Source: Thermomucor indicae-seudaticae
Taxonomy: Eukaryota; Mucoromycota; Mucoromycetes; Mucorales; Lichtheimiaceae
DNA: 21,599 bases
Assembly: GCA_000787465.1 (NCBI GenBank)
Contig: JSYX01000600.1
Coordinates: 1-21,599, forward strand
Direction of reading: 5' to 3'
Shown here: positions 1 through 9,074 of the stretch, piece by piece
Numbering within the stretch: position 1 is the first letter of the stretch
Layout: each line of letters begins with the position of its first letter
Translations under genes and position numbers: made by a program
The notes under the pieces: model-generated
What the model saw: only the letters and a program-made list of their open reading frames with translations
Told to the model about the DNA's origin: nothing
The model's database searches: none

Positions 1-23
1 AAAACGAGTTGATTTGTGCCACC
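1..23 (+). repeat. Left terminal inverted repeat (23 bp)
   Basis: The sequence begins AAAACGAGTTGATTTGTGCC and ends ACC. It is identical, base for base over 23 positions, to the reverse complement of the last 23 bases of the window; similarity stops at base 24. The position outside a decayed transposase N-terminus fits a Tc1/mariner TIR. The outer limit cannot be fixed because the window ends there, so the repeat may extend further. Confidence 0.9.
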
Positions 24-39
24 TGGACGACGATGCAGA

Positions 40-518
40 CTGGCAGTCGGTCCGAATATCCCCCCTTTCAACATCTTTTCTTGCCTGAGCCGCCACGAAT
101 GATCCGTCCAATGCGTGATTATTATCGGATCGAGACATATCGGTCGCCGCTTACGTTATATGACATGGCACATTGCTATCTTATCGAGTCGTGGTAAAGC
201 ATCAGGGTCTTCTTTGACGACTCGTGTCTGTTCCAAGGTTTTGGAAAGCGTAAAGCGTTCGGTTTATCGTCGAAAAGCTGCGGTACAACGGGCCGCTCGA
301 TATAGTGATTCCGATGGCGGTGATCGAGCGGCCTCTGTCCACTTGCTAGCTTACGCAGTATGACAAACGGCTTGCAAACAATGTCAGAACGGCCGTCCTC
401 GGCACAAAGTTCTTATTTCCAAAAGGAAAAGCACATTGTCGTTACTGATCACGTGAGCATTCGAAATGAGCGATGCGAGGTGCTTGTGAAGAGAATCAAT
501 TTAGATGCAAGTTTTACG
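40..518 (+). pseudogene. Tc1/mariner transposase, N-terminal half, decayed
   Basis: Remnants of a Tc1-type transposase can be followed with frame changes and stops. Around 112-180 there is a helix-turn-helix-like stretch, IIGSRHIGRRLRYM in one frame and DMAHCYLI in another, in the place where family members have IIGLSKAG..LRDIA..L. Around 440-470 SREHSK matches the WAREHxxW block. Around 484-518 VKRINLDASFT matches the WKxVIWSDESSFT block that carries the first catalytic Asp. Similarity stops abruptly after ACG at 518, where the next expected residues (VxGND..) are found only at 20735. Stops at 100-102 and 361-363 and several frameshifts make it non-functional. Confidence 0.65.
515..518 (+). 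repeat. TACG direct repeat at the left split junction
   Basis: TACG here, within the codons TTT ACG of the transposase, is repeated at 20731-20734. Transposase similarity ends at the left copy and resumes at the right copy. It may be a 4-bp target-site duplication or junction microhomology; four bases alone are weak evidence, and the strength comes from the reading frame being continuous across the pair. Confidence 0.5.
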
Positions 519-789
519 ATTGACGTCTGAAAGACGCCTTTGTTCAGATGCGTTCAATGCCACGATTTGACTTCTGCAACTGGATTCTGATTAAGCAGTC
601 TGCAATAGAAAGGCCAAACCGAGTTCTCCAGTAAAAATCCAGCCAAAGCGACTTAAATTGTGAGACTTTGGACAATACATTATACGCTGTTGGTTCTGCG
701 TAAAAAGAAGCTGTCTCGAGCGCCACGAAATCCGAAAATTTTCCAAGTCACTGGGCAGGGTTGCAACGCACAGCCCTTTGCGGAAAAAC
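519..789. other. Spacer upstream of uL22m
   Basis: This stretch begins the 20.2-kb inserted block and ends at the proposed uL22m start. No transposase similarity continues past 518. Short open frames on the minus strand (60 and 96 codons, reaching 881) overlap the uL22m leader and have no recognisable similarity. It probably contains the uL22m promoter; I see no clear TATA box. Confidence 0.5.
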
Positions 790-1700
790 ATGTCAAGATT
801 AACATTGTGTGAGTAAACCAAAACGATCAGCGGAAGCATTGGCGTTGCAAGGGAGTAGCTGACTTGTCGCAGCAACAGCATTCCGGTCGGTTTTTCGACA
901 GACGATTGCGCCTCTCCGTTCGCTCAGGTATTTTTTTTTATCTGAACAGTCAGCTTCCTGCCAGCAAGCAGCTAATCAGGCAGCAGCTTCTCGACTTCAG
1001 CACGTCGCTCTGCAACCGAAACCACCCAGCCTGAACGACCTAAAGTCGGTGCCTCGTCGCTGTTTGACAATGTCGTGGTAGAAGCCGCCGAAACCGAAGA
1101 AAAAGCTGGCCAGGGCCGTCGTGAAGTAAGTCTATACACGAACTTTTTATTTTACTAGGAAAGCCGACGATTCATCTTTTTCATTAGTATTGTTTTTCAT
1201 CGTCCAACTTTAAAACCAGCCCTCGAAAACTCAATATGCTCGCACGCCAGATCCGTAACTTGCCTGTGGACGAAGCGATCCGACAAATGGAGTTTTCACC
1301 GAAACGAGCCGCAAAAAAGATATTACACAATCTGGCACTGGCAAGGAAAAATGCAAAGGACCAGTTTGGTCTGGAGAACCTGGTCATTTGTGAGTATAAC
1401 GAATATGTGTGTGTGTGCATGTGACTACTATTACTAACGATACATACAGCGCAGGCGTGGGTCGGCAAGGGTCAATACATTAAGCGCATTCGGCCGCATG
1501 GTCGTGGTCAGTTCGGCATCATGCACCACAAGTCGGCCCATATCAAGTTCTTGCTGAAAGAAGCGCCGGCGGCTGAAGAACAGCAGGCCGGCAAGGCGGC
1601 CCGTCGAAACATTCGAGGCTGGCACGAAACGAAAAAGGTCAAGATGCCGCTCATAGAAGATAAACCGATCTACAATCCAAAAGCATTCTACAATTGGTAG
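790..1700 (+). CDS. MRPL22: Mitochondrial large-subunit ribosomal protein uL22m
   Basis: A component of the large subunit of the mitochondrial ribosome, lining the exit tunnel in this family. Proposed exons are 790-808, 859-927, 980-1125, 1188-1389 and 1450-1700, giving 228 residues. Exons 3 to 5 are firm: frames join exactly, and the last intron has a TACTAAC branch site. The N-terminus is rich in Arg/Ser (FFDRRLRLSVRS, FSTSARRS), as expected of a mitochondrial presequence. The L22 domain begins at FKTSPRKLNMLARQIRNL and continues through VDEAIRQMEFSPKRAAKK, AWVGKGQYIKRI and GRGQFGIMHHKSAH, ending KAFYNW. The first exon (MSRLTL) is a guess: it is the only ATG that connects in frame, by a GTGAGT donor and a TAG acceptor at 858, with no clear branch site. 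Confidence 0.88.
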
Positions 1701-1947
1701 TTTACACTGATGCGTCACATGACGCGTGCCAACACGATGATTGTTTTCACATCGGATCTCGGGAAGGTTCATCCGCCGTGTAGGGATGTGTCTTTTTATT
1801 AAACACTTCGGACTAGCCTGTTCCGAAACTGCATACATAATCGAGGTCATTTTCTTTTTTGCGCAAGCCAGCTTGAGTGCTATGTACAAGGGACGGGAGG
1901 ATATAGACATATGTACAAAGATGTTTGTTGGAAGGGAGGGAGATAGT
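1701..1947. other. Convergent 3' intergenic region with a 6-bp-arm palindrome
   Basis: A gap of 247 bases between the stop of uL22m and the stop of the minus-strand orphan gene. At 1712-1725 GCGTCACATGACGC has arms GCGTCA/TGACGC around CA, 12 bases after the uL22m stop. It could be part of the 3' UTR or a CRE-like protein-binding site. Nothing else is recognisable. Confidence 0.35.
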
Positions 1948-2697
1948 TTAGTTTCGGTGCATCTTGAAAAATCGTTTCGGAGATGCAAGGTTCTTCTTGA
2001 GACGAGCCACGAGGTTTTGCCAGGCTTTCGATTTGGTAAACGCATGCTTGAGAGGAGGAGGAGGCGGAGGAGGAGGTAGTGCTGAGTGTATGGAGGAGGA
2101 AGCGTCTTCACGTTTGGGTTCCTGCACAGGTGGCAAGAAATAATCTTGGTGCATGCGGATGGACGAGCTGATGATGGACGACGAGGAGGAGTCCAGAAGA
2201 ACAGGGTTCTCATGGATAGAATCATATGCTGGTGAAGGTACTACATCTGCAGGTAGTAGCAGGTCGTCGTCATCGCCGCCGCCGCGACTAAAGTCGTTCA
2301 AAAGTTCCTCTTTCCAAGCACAGTTGTCTTTATGAATAGACGAGAGACGCGTGAGGTGATGATTGTCTTGCATATCGTTTTCCACGATCTCCAATGCGCC
2401 GCGTAACGCAGCCCGCAAATGCTGTTGCTCAGTTCGAACCGGCGCTGCTGCTGCCTTTGATGACAAGACGACAAGAAGCGAGTCGACCTTGGACGATGAT
2501 GATGACACAGGACATGGCTCCAGTTTACGAAGGTCGGTCAGTGACTGTATGGGCGTGAATGCCTTTTCACACGCAGTGCTGTAGTAATCATGAAATGCCC
2601 AGTCAATCGGTTCTGGGAGTTGGGTGGCCGCACAAAGCTTGGGCTCGTTGGAACCCGATGGAAAGACAATATCGCTCGACAAGAAATCAGCTGCCAT
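1948..2697 (-). CDS. Orphan disordered protein with polyproline run and basic C-terminus
   Basis: A single-exon open frame of 249 residues that I cannot assign to a family. The N-terminus (MAADFLSSDIVFPSGSN) is followed by a short ordered-looking stretch, PEPIDWAFHDYYSTACEKAF at about residues 28-48. Then come Ser runs, the acidic segment GGGDDDDLLLP, more Ser, eight prolines near residue 207, and a strongly basic amphipathic tail, KSKAWQNLVARLKKNLASPKRFFKMHRN in two parts (LVARLKKNL, SPKRFFKMHRN). The length, an ATG following a pyrimidine-rich leader, and a TATATA about 60 bases upstream of the start support a real gene. A 263-codon frame on the same strand (1434-2225) overlaps it and is taken as a shadow because it crosses uL22m exon 5. 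The layout resembles the orphan gene at 9075-9693. Confidence 0.6.
   Translation of the reverse strand: MAADFLSSDIVFPSGSNEPKLCAATQLPEPIDWAFHDYYSTACEKAFTPIQSLTDLRKLEPCPVSSSSSKVDSLLVVLSSKAAAAPVRTEQQHLRAALRGALEIVENDMQDNHHLTRLSSIHKDNCAWKEELLNDFSRGGGDDDDLLLPADVVPSPAYDSIHENPVLLDSSSSSIISSSIRMHQDYFLPPVQEPKREDASSSIHSALPPPPPPPPLKHAFTKSKAWQNLVARLKKNLASPKRFFKMHRN
2054..2078. repeat. GGA/GGC trinucleotide tract
   Basis: An imperfect trinucleotide run (GAGGAGGAGG, GGCGGAGGAG) that encodes the polyproline run of the minus-strand orphan protein. It is a likely length-polymorphic coding microsatellite. Confidence 0.7.
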
Positions 2698-2719
2698 GAC
2701 GCGGGAAAAAACTGTGGAA

Positions 2720-2733
2720 AAGAGAGACAGAGA
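2720..2733 (-). promoter_or_regulatory. Pyrimidine-rich leader motif TCTCTGTCTCTCTT, copy 1
   Basis: On the minus strand this 14-mer lies 22 bases before the start codon of the orphan gene. The identical 14-mer occurs on the plus strand at 9884-9897 and at 19846-19859, the latter 7 bases before the uS11m start. CT-rich tracts next to starts are common in fungi as transcription-start or 5' UTR elements; the exact identity of three copies is more than base composition requires, though the sequence is low in complexity. Confidence 0.45.
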
Positions 2734-2851
2734 GAGCCTTCAACAAGTTCGAGGTTCATATATGTAAGGGCGGATCGTCCCGTCTGACAGCCCTATCCAT
2801 TTAGGGAACTTTAAAAACAGCCGGAACTTCAGTCTGTATCACCAACGCAAC

Positions 2852-2889
2852 TTCGGGTTCGTCCCGATGCTAATCGGGAACGTCCCGAA
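2852..2889. promoter_or_regulatory. Imperfect palindrome with CGTCCCG motifs
   Basis: TTCGGGTTCGTCCCGAT and ATCGGGAACGTCCCGAA face each other across four bases, giving 16-bp arms with 12 matches. CGTCCCG also appears at about 2776, so three same-direction copies lie within about 110 bases upstream of the orphan gene. This looks like a transcription-factor site cluster; the factor is unknown. Confidence 0.4.
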
Positions 2890-3426
2890 TAACTCCCCCT
2901 TTTGCAGTCAGTACATATGAACACGAACTTTGGCTTTCTGTATTATGTACGCAACAGAAAGCAATTTCTTGATCTTCAAATGATAGATGGAAAGAAAGAG
3001 GGAGGAGAGGAGGAGGCGTTTCATGTCGGCGTCACCATTTATGGCTTAATGCCTTAGTAGCTTCCTTTCGAAAGGAATCAGAAAAAAGTTACACACTTGG
3101 CGGCCCATTGCGACGGCTCAGGGGCGGACGGGAGATGAGAGAGTACGTTTTGAACCTTGTCCAAGTTCCACAAAGTCCTCCAATTTTTGGCTTCGCCGCG
3201 GCCTTCTATTGAGGAAGCAAATCAATCCTGCGGAAAATACGTTCACAGCAAAAGATACGCGAACGAGAAACGCGGTAATAAAGGCCTTGGCCAGTGAACA
3301 GATCGTCGGAAAGCCAACCTTCTTCACATGGTTACTTAAACAAAAATGTCGTTATTTCGCGCTATGTACAAATGCTTATATATATACGAAAGGATATGAT
3401 TGGGGTTATTTACGATGAGGAAAATG

Positions 3427-5757
3427 TCATCGCCATTGAGGACGTGGCCGGGACCGCCACTTGGATTCGAATGGGTCCCAAGATTTGGGCCGACTCGGAT
3501 GCTCGTTCATCATGAGCAGCGGGTCAGTGACCGACGGGCCTTCTTGGAACCGTAAAAGCAACTGATGATCACTATAACTTCGTACGCGTTGTTGTTGTTG
3601 CCGTTGTCGTTGTTGTTGTTGTTGTTGCCATAGCGGATCCTGTTCTGGCGTCCAACTGTGTGGTGGCGGTGGCGGAGGTGTTTCCCTTGTAGAAACTCGA
3701 ACGTGTTGTGGGCCTGCTGCTTGTCCCCTCTTGCGTCGTCTCCAAAGCGCCATACGAGCAGGCGGGACACCCATCTCGTACAGCTCGTCGTCCGCGAGTC
3801 CTGTCAGTAAAACAACCAGATTGCGCACAGGTAACGCAAAAAATAGCATAAGGAATACGACGCAATGCAGCACAACTTGCACGTAGGCCACAGCTTGCTT
3901 GTCGCGGTTCAGGATGTGTAGGTGGTCCAGGTATGCAATGTTCAAAAGCACAATCACGAGCCGGAAGACGCCGAGCACAATATACTGAACGTTCACGGGT
4001 CGTGACGCGTACGGCCAAAGCACAAAATGTAACAGAAGAAACGTGAACTCGGCAAGGATGATCACAATGAGCTGCGCGGTGCCGTTGGTTTGGAATCCAG
4101 CCACCATCAGACCAACCACGACCCGGTACAGCAGTGAGATCAAAAAGAAGTAAAACTTGTCGTCTGTAAACGTGTTGTACAGGCATCCGTATCGCAGTAG
4201 CAAGGTGATATCGGAGAATATCAGCGATGGAGGTCGAACATCCAGCAGAACAAAGGCAATGTACCCGTACACCATAAAGATGTGGAATACCAAGATGATC
4301 GCGGCTGGCAAAAGCAGATACCATTGCGCCGCAAGCATTAACTGATAGAATGATAGAATCATGAGCGGCAGGTAAAAGAGCGTAACAGCTCGTATGATGA
4401 TTCCTGCGTAGGCAGTTAGCCACCACATTGAGCTACATGTGCAGAACCAAACAAACCTATCGAGAAATCGAGAATCTTGCGGTTATTATATCGTTGCGGC
4501 GAAAACTTTTCCGGGTTCCACTGCCTCAGAATGGCCGCAGCGACCCAGAAGAGAAAGCAGGCAGCCAGACAGGCGGCCAGGATGATCAAAAAGAAGATGA
4601 GGCCAGTCAGAAACAGTGCCCTGACATCAATCTCGAGTGCGCTGCTGAAAAGATCCATGCCTGTCCCAGTGACGTTGACGCCCGGATCGGATGCAGTGCC
4701 ATTCAGTGCGTAAGGTGAAATTGTCCCCTTCACAAGGCTTGGTGTCTCCGATGGAGTGTTAAAGGTCCTGGCAATCATGTCCTGGAACCAGTCCGTGTTG
4801 AATAACAAGAAGCTCCAGGCAAAATTGCTCGTAAAGAGAGGATAAAATTTTGGGTATGCGAGGCTGAGCTGACCCGTAACGACAATGAACTGAGCGTAAT
4901 AGATAACGTCAAAGAACCCTGGAGTCCTCAAACGCAAGGCAGCAGGCAACATGGCATAATTGGACGTGAACAAGAACCCGTCGTGGCTGATATCATCGGA
5001 AACGGTCGCAAAGGAAGCAAAGCAGGAGACGGAAGCTGCGAATAACGTGAACGCAGCCGGAACGTAGAGAAATATCATTTGCCACGTTGGATTCTGATAG
5101 CCGACTGGAGCTAACGTGAAGCATGCCCATCGGTCCCCGTTCGCTGTCGTTGTCGAATACCGAGTAATGATATCACCCAGTGGCATGGACATACCGGGCA
5201 TCACAACTGACTGGTGTATATAAACAAAAAAACAATCAGGTCCTTGCTTCCATGACAGGCAACCATCCTCTTACTTTCTGTATCGTCACAATGCTCCCTT
5301 CGTGTACCGGGCATCCGCCACTGATATTCTCAGAGCAGAGACGCTCCAGAACATTGACCGCGATCGAGAATCCGAAAAGGACTTCAATGCGGGCAGACGA
5401 AAAGTCTGAGCTTACGTTACGTTATTAGTTGGCATGAATAAATCCGACTGGAAAGGAAAACTTACAGTTTCCCTCGGCATTTAGATCAGTGACAGTGATA
5501 GCCGATTCTCCGCTCGCTGAAAAGCTGTATCTGTTCGTCTCGGGGTCGTAGAACCGGTCGACAGAATAGACCGAAAAGTTACCGCTGGTCGCAGAAGACG
5601 AGCATAATGTGAAATTACTACCACTCTTGGCATCGTCGAATCGCACCTGATCAATCGGCTCAGCATGGCTGCTGCTCAACAATGACGACAACAACAACAA
5701 CAAGAACGGGATCACGAGCAATCGTCGTTTGCCAAGTCGCAAGTGGCGATCCGTCAT
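3427..5757 (-). CDS. TRP-like / FLC-type membrane protein with ML-like N-terminal domain
   Basis: A fungal TRP-like protein of the Pkd2/FLC (flavin carrier) type. Characterised relatives act in calcium signalling, haem/FAD transport and cell-wall integrity at the ER or plasma membrane. Exons on the minus strand are 5757-5466, 5405-5275, 5210-4457 and 4403-3427; all phases agree and give 717 residues. The start at 5757 places RRLLVIPFLLLLLSSLLSSS in a signal peptide. The ML-like domain follows to about residue 150, with LCSENISGGCPVHEG near its end. Then come about nine or ten hydrophobic helices, from WQMIFLYVPAAFTLF to CVVFLMLFFALPV, including IIIRAVTLFYLPLMILSFYQ. The cytosolic tail has PPPPPP and Gln-rich runs. 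The third intron (4404-4456) has a CTAAC branch and a CGCAG acceptor. The transported substrate cannot be read from sequence. Confidence 0.87.
3587..3628. repeat. GTT/CAA trinucleotide tract (polyglutamine)
   Basis: Repeats of GTTGTTGTT interrupted by CCG and TCG encode the Gln/Arg run QQQQQQRQRQQQQ in the cytosolic tail of the TRP-like protein. It is an in-frame coding microsatellite, probably variable in length. Confidence 0.8.
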
Positions 5758-6318
5758 TTGCCAGCGAGCCAGAAAAAATAAATCAAGGTTCAAAAGGTGG
5801 GCTTGTGCCAGCCTCCAAACATAGACGTGGTACCATGATCCAGCCCCATTGGCGTTGGGAAAAAATGTTAATTTTGGCAATGTCCATAGAAATTCAAAAT
5901 CCGCTGATGAAGGAGTCAGTCAGCCCAGAGAGTGCCAAAAAGTTGGCCCCTGCACTGAAGTTTGTGGTGACCCCAATGAGAGTTTCAGACTTGCAATCAA
6001 GTTAGAGAGAATTGCAATGTAGACCATTAGGTCATCGGCAAAGAAGATTCGATCGCCTGCAATAAAAGCGATTTTTATTGAATTAGAAAAAGATCATGAT
6101 TGCAACTTGCAGATTTCTGCTGTTTGCACAGAGATCTTCATCGAAACAATTCGAGTATTTTTGGGAAAAAAGGTTATGGGAATCCCAAATTGACCACTGA
6201 TTAGCTGACTTGCACTCTATCACATTCGAGACGATGCATTTGTCAGCTCAAGTGGCTTGTGCTACTCTTACTCTCCTCTTTTTCTCTTTTTTCTCGAAAT
6301 CATCCTTTCTTTAAAAGT
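5758..6318. promoter_or_regulatory. Divergent promoter between TRP-like gene and TTC27
   Basis: 561 bases between two start codons that face away from each other. The TTC27 side has a pyrimidine-rich tract (TTACTCTCCTCTTTTTCTC) just before its start. The sequence is AT-rich around 6060-6200. A 107-codon plus-strand frame (5682-6005) overlaps the signal-peptide exon of the TRP-like gene and is not called. Confidence 0.5.
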
Positions 6319-8850
6319 ATGGCGGAAGCAGCTTTCCGTCTCGCTGAACATGCACTCATTCTGAATCAGCCACTGGACGACGCATCGACGGCGCAGCTGC
6401 CTGCTCCGGTTCCGGCGATCGTCACTGACATTTTACAGGGCGACTACACCAAGGTGCTCAAAGAACACAGCCCATTATTCAACAAGAACAGCAGTACAGA
6501 CAACACCACCAATGAGCTCTGTGCGACAGGCGATGTCGAAAAGTGGATCGATGCGCAACTGGATAGCCAGACAAGAGAGAACGACCCCGTCACGCTCTTT
6601 TGCGTGCTTGCCACCGGTATCGCCTGTCTCAACGCGTTTGTGCAGACCAACTGGACAGGTCCGCTGCTGGATTGGTCCGTGAGCGAAATCATTCTCGGCA
6701 CCAGCAAAGACGATGCGCTCGACAAAAAGATTCACCAGCACTGCCTCCGGAGCTTGTCGGCCGACAGCGAGCAAGTCTACCATTTGACCGAGCGATTGGG
6801 CCTGCTGGCCATGGCCCGCCAGATCTTTTTGAACGGCCGCCTACGCCGCCATTGCTGCACCACCGCATTCTGGGCCATGCGCGCCGTCTTTATACAGCAG
6901 CAGCTCTTGGATGAACACACCGCCACGCTGCAGACGCTGCTGCTGCACGAACTCGCACCGGAATCGGCCGATCGGCTCGGAATCACGGATCCCGAAGCAT
7001 ACAAGACCGATCCATCGCTCGCTGGTCTCAGGGTCCGCCATCAGCTCGAGGTCGCGCTGATATACAGCTACTTTGGTCAGGACAAGGAAGCGTACGCCAA
7101 GATGCGCGAAGCCCAGGCCACGTCGGGCTTCGAATGGTCCGTCACCGGCGCCCTCGGTCGACGTACCAAGTTTCAGCAGTTTGATGTCAGTCAGTTGGTG
7201 CTGCTCGCAGAGAGTAAGGAGGAAGACAAGAACGACAACAACAAGGAGCAGCAGCATCGGCCGGAGACGATCGAACTGAATGACGATACGCTGCTGGATC
7301 GGGTCGCGTTCGCGGACACGGAAAAGAACGCAAAGGAAGAGAAGCAGCGACACGGCAACCTGCGTATTATCGATCAATGCTTGTTGCTTGCGTTTTGTCT
7401 GAACGTCAAGAACACGAACCCAGAGCACGGACTGACGACGGAGCAAATGACGCCGTATGTGACACGGGTCTTGGAGAACGCCAACAACTGGATGGTGCAC
7501 ACCATGGGATTGCTGCTCAAGTCTCGGCTGGAGATGCACAAGTCGCGAACGGTGGAGCGGTCGGCGCTGCAGCTGCAAGCGCTGGTGGATCAGATCAAGG
7601 TGAATGACTCTGGACCGGACGAGCGTCTGGCGTATGTGTATGATCTGCTACTTCCGAGTAAGTGGGATATGGAACGAGAACTCGCGAACCGATTCGTGTC
7701 GCTGGGCGTGTTGCGGTCTGCACTCGAGATCTTTGAGCGCCTGGAGATGTGGGAAGAGGTGGTGTCATGCTACCAGATGCTGGAGCAGCCGCAGAAGGCG
7801 AAAGAGGTGCTGAGTCGGCTGATGGAAGAAGACCCGGAGTCGCCCAAGCTGTGGTGCATCCTGGGCGACCTGGAACAGAACCCGGACCACTGGCGCAAAG
7901 CGTGGGAGGTGTCAGGCCACCACTTTGCGCGAGCGATGCGGAGCTTGGGCGCGTACCTGTACAAGCAGCAGAAGTTCGAGGAGTGTATTGAATGCTACCA
8001 GCGAGCGCTGGAGATCAATCCGCTGTTCGAGGGGTCGTGGTACGTGCTTGGGTGCGCAGCGATGCAGGCTGAGCAGTGGCAAGTCGGCGTGCGGGCCTTC
8101 CAGCGCGTGGTTTCGCTTGACAATGAGCAAGCGGAGGCGTGGAACAACCTGTCGAGCATCTACGTGAAGCTGAACCGGAAGGCAGACGCGTTTCTGGCGC
8201 TGAAGCAGGCGACGAAGCTCAAGTTCGAGAGCTGGAGGATGTGGCAGAACATGCTGGTCGTTGCGGTGGACGTGGGACAGTTTGCGGATGCGATCTGGGC
8301 GATGCAGCGCATTGTGGAGCTCCGGTGGGACAAGGTCAGAGAGCAGGCGGTGGACGTCGAGATCCTGCAGATGCTGGTGGACAGCGTGATACAGAACTGG
8401 AAAGATGCGTTTGATCGCGAGGGGAAACGGTTGGCGCGGCAGGTCCAGCGGCTGCTGGAGGATGTGATCTTGACCCGGATCACGAACTCGCCCGAGATAT
8501 GGCGTGTGTGCGCCAAATTCTACATGTGGCAAACGCGCTATGCGGACGCTCTGGAAGCGTCTGTCAAGGCATACCGTGCGGTGATGCATGATGCCAGGAT
8601 TGAGACCGAACAGCAAGTGTTTGAGCGGGTTGCGGCCATTGCGCTCGAGACCGTGGATATGTACGAGACATTGGGTGACAAACAGCTGCCAGACGGAACT
8701 CCTGTGTGTCCTGACTGGCGGTATGCCTCGCGGACGATTCTGAAGGGCTTGATGGGCAAAGTCAGAGATCTGTTTGAAGACACTCAAGCTTACGAACAAT
8801 TAAAAAGTCGTCTGGAAGACTTGAAGCAATCATCATCATCATCATCATAG
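6319..8850 (+). CDS. TTC27: TTC27/Emw1-type tetratricopeptide repeat protein
   Basis: A single-exon gene of 843 residues from MAEAAF. An upstream in-frame ATG at 6259 would add 20 hydrophobic residues; I prefer 6319 because the added stretch comes from the CT-rich promoter tract. TTC27/Emw1 is a conserved eukaryotic TPR protein; the yeast homologue is essential and linked to cell-wall integrity, and the human one to spliceosome assembly. The N-terminal 450 residues are mostly helical, with a charged low-complexity insert (KEEDKNDNNKEQQHRPE). TPR units run from about residue 455 to 675, with the family-typical blocks YQRALEINPLFEGSWYVLG, AFQRVVSLDNEQAEAWNNLS and KLNRKADAFLALKQATKL. The protein ends in six serines from a TCA repeat. 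Codon use here is more GC-rich than in the neighbouring APC5 gene. Confidence 0.92.
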   Translation: MAEAAFRLAEHALILNQPLDDASTAQLPAPVPAIVTDILQGDYTKVLKEHSPLFNKNSSTDNTTNELCATGDVEKWIDAQLDSQTRENDPVTLFCVLATGIACLNAFVQTNWTGPLLDWSVSEIILGTSKDDALDKKIHQHCLRSLSADSEQVYHLTERLGLLAMARQIFLNGRLRRHCCTTAFWAMRAVFIQQQLLDEHTATLQTLLLHELAPESADRLGITDPEAYKTDPSLAGLRVRHQLEVALIYSYFGQDKEAYAKMREAQATSGFEWSVTGALGRRTKFQQFDVSQLVLLAESKEEDKNDNNKEQQHRPETIELNDDTLLDRVAFADTEKNAKEEKQRHGNLRIIDQCLLLAFCLNVKNTNPEHGLTTEQMTPYVTRVLENANNWMVHTMGLLLKSRLEMHKSRTVERSALQLQALVDQIKVNDSGPDERLAYVYDLLLPSKWDMERELANRFVSLGVLRSALEIFERLEMWEEVVSCYQMLEQPQKAKEVLSRLMEEDPESPKLWCILGDLEQNPDHWRKAWEVSGHHFARAMRSLGAYLYKQQKFEECIECYQRALEINPLFEGSWYVLGCAAMQAEQWQVGVRAFQRVVSLDNEQAEAWNNLSSIYVKLNRKADAFLALKQATKLKFESWRMWQNMLVVAVDVGQFADAIWAMQRIVELRWDKVREQAVDVEILQMLVDSVIQNWKDAFDREGKRLARQVQRLLEDVILTRITNSPEIWRVCAKFYMWQTRYADALEASVKAYRAVMHDARIETEQQVFERVAAIALETVDMYETLGDKQLPDGTPVCPDWRYASRTILKGLMGKVRDLFEDTQAYEQLKSRLEDLKQSSSSSS

Positions 8851-9074
8851 ATTCTGTGTATATTAACAACATCCGGATACCACCAACATGCATACATACA
8901 TACATACATACATACGTGACACATATGCAAAGCACGAAAAAAAATGTTTGTTTATGTTATCCTCTTGAAGGAAAAAAGGAAGGGGGTATACATATATATA
9001 TAATGCCATACATAAGGAATAATACATAATTGCTGCTGGGGGATATCTAGATGGATAAATATACAGGGTCGAAC
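8851..9074. repeat. Convergent 3' region with (CATA)n and (TA)n repeats
   Basis: The 224 bases between the stops of TTC27 and the second orphan gene contain about six CATA units at 8891-8915 and ATATATATATA near 8992-9002. This is simple-sequence 3' UTR or terminator DNA; no gene is seen. Confidence 0.7.

Larger units (their letters stand above)
2698..3426. other. Intergenic region upstream of the orphan gene
   Basis: Contains the promoter of the minus-strand orphan gene and the 3' flank of the TRP-like gene. Features seen are CATATATG near 2758, three CGTCCCG motifs, an imperfect palindrome at 2852-2889, and a purine tract near 2990-3020. Two open frames of 69 codons on opposite strands (3118-3327 and 3209-3418) overlap each other and show no recognisable domain, so I do not call either a gene. 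Confidence 0.5.

Noticed and set aside
591..881. 96-codon minus-strand frame upstream of uL22m
   Set aside because: It is antisense to the uL22m leader exons and has no recognisable similarity.
1434..2225. 263-codon minus-strand frame
   Set aside because: It crosses uL22m exon 5 and overlaps the orphan gene in another frame; low-complexity composition explains its length.
2745..2770. GTTCGAGGTTC as a tRNA T-arm
   Set aside because: No matching acceptor, D or anticodon arms are found at the right distances.
4404..4456. Reading the TRP-like gene as two separate genes meeting at about 4420
   Set aside because: A 53-nt intron with CTAAC branch and CGCAG acceptor joins the frames and restores family-typical sequence across the border.
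5682..6005. 107-codon plus-strand frame
   Set aside because: It overlaps the signal-peptide exon of the TRP-like gene, whose splicing and domain content are convincing.
7912..8799. 295-codon open frame antisense to TTC27
   Set aside because: It mirrors the GC-rich TPR coding region; the sense strand has clear family conservation.
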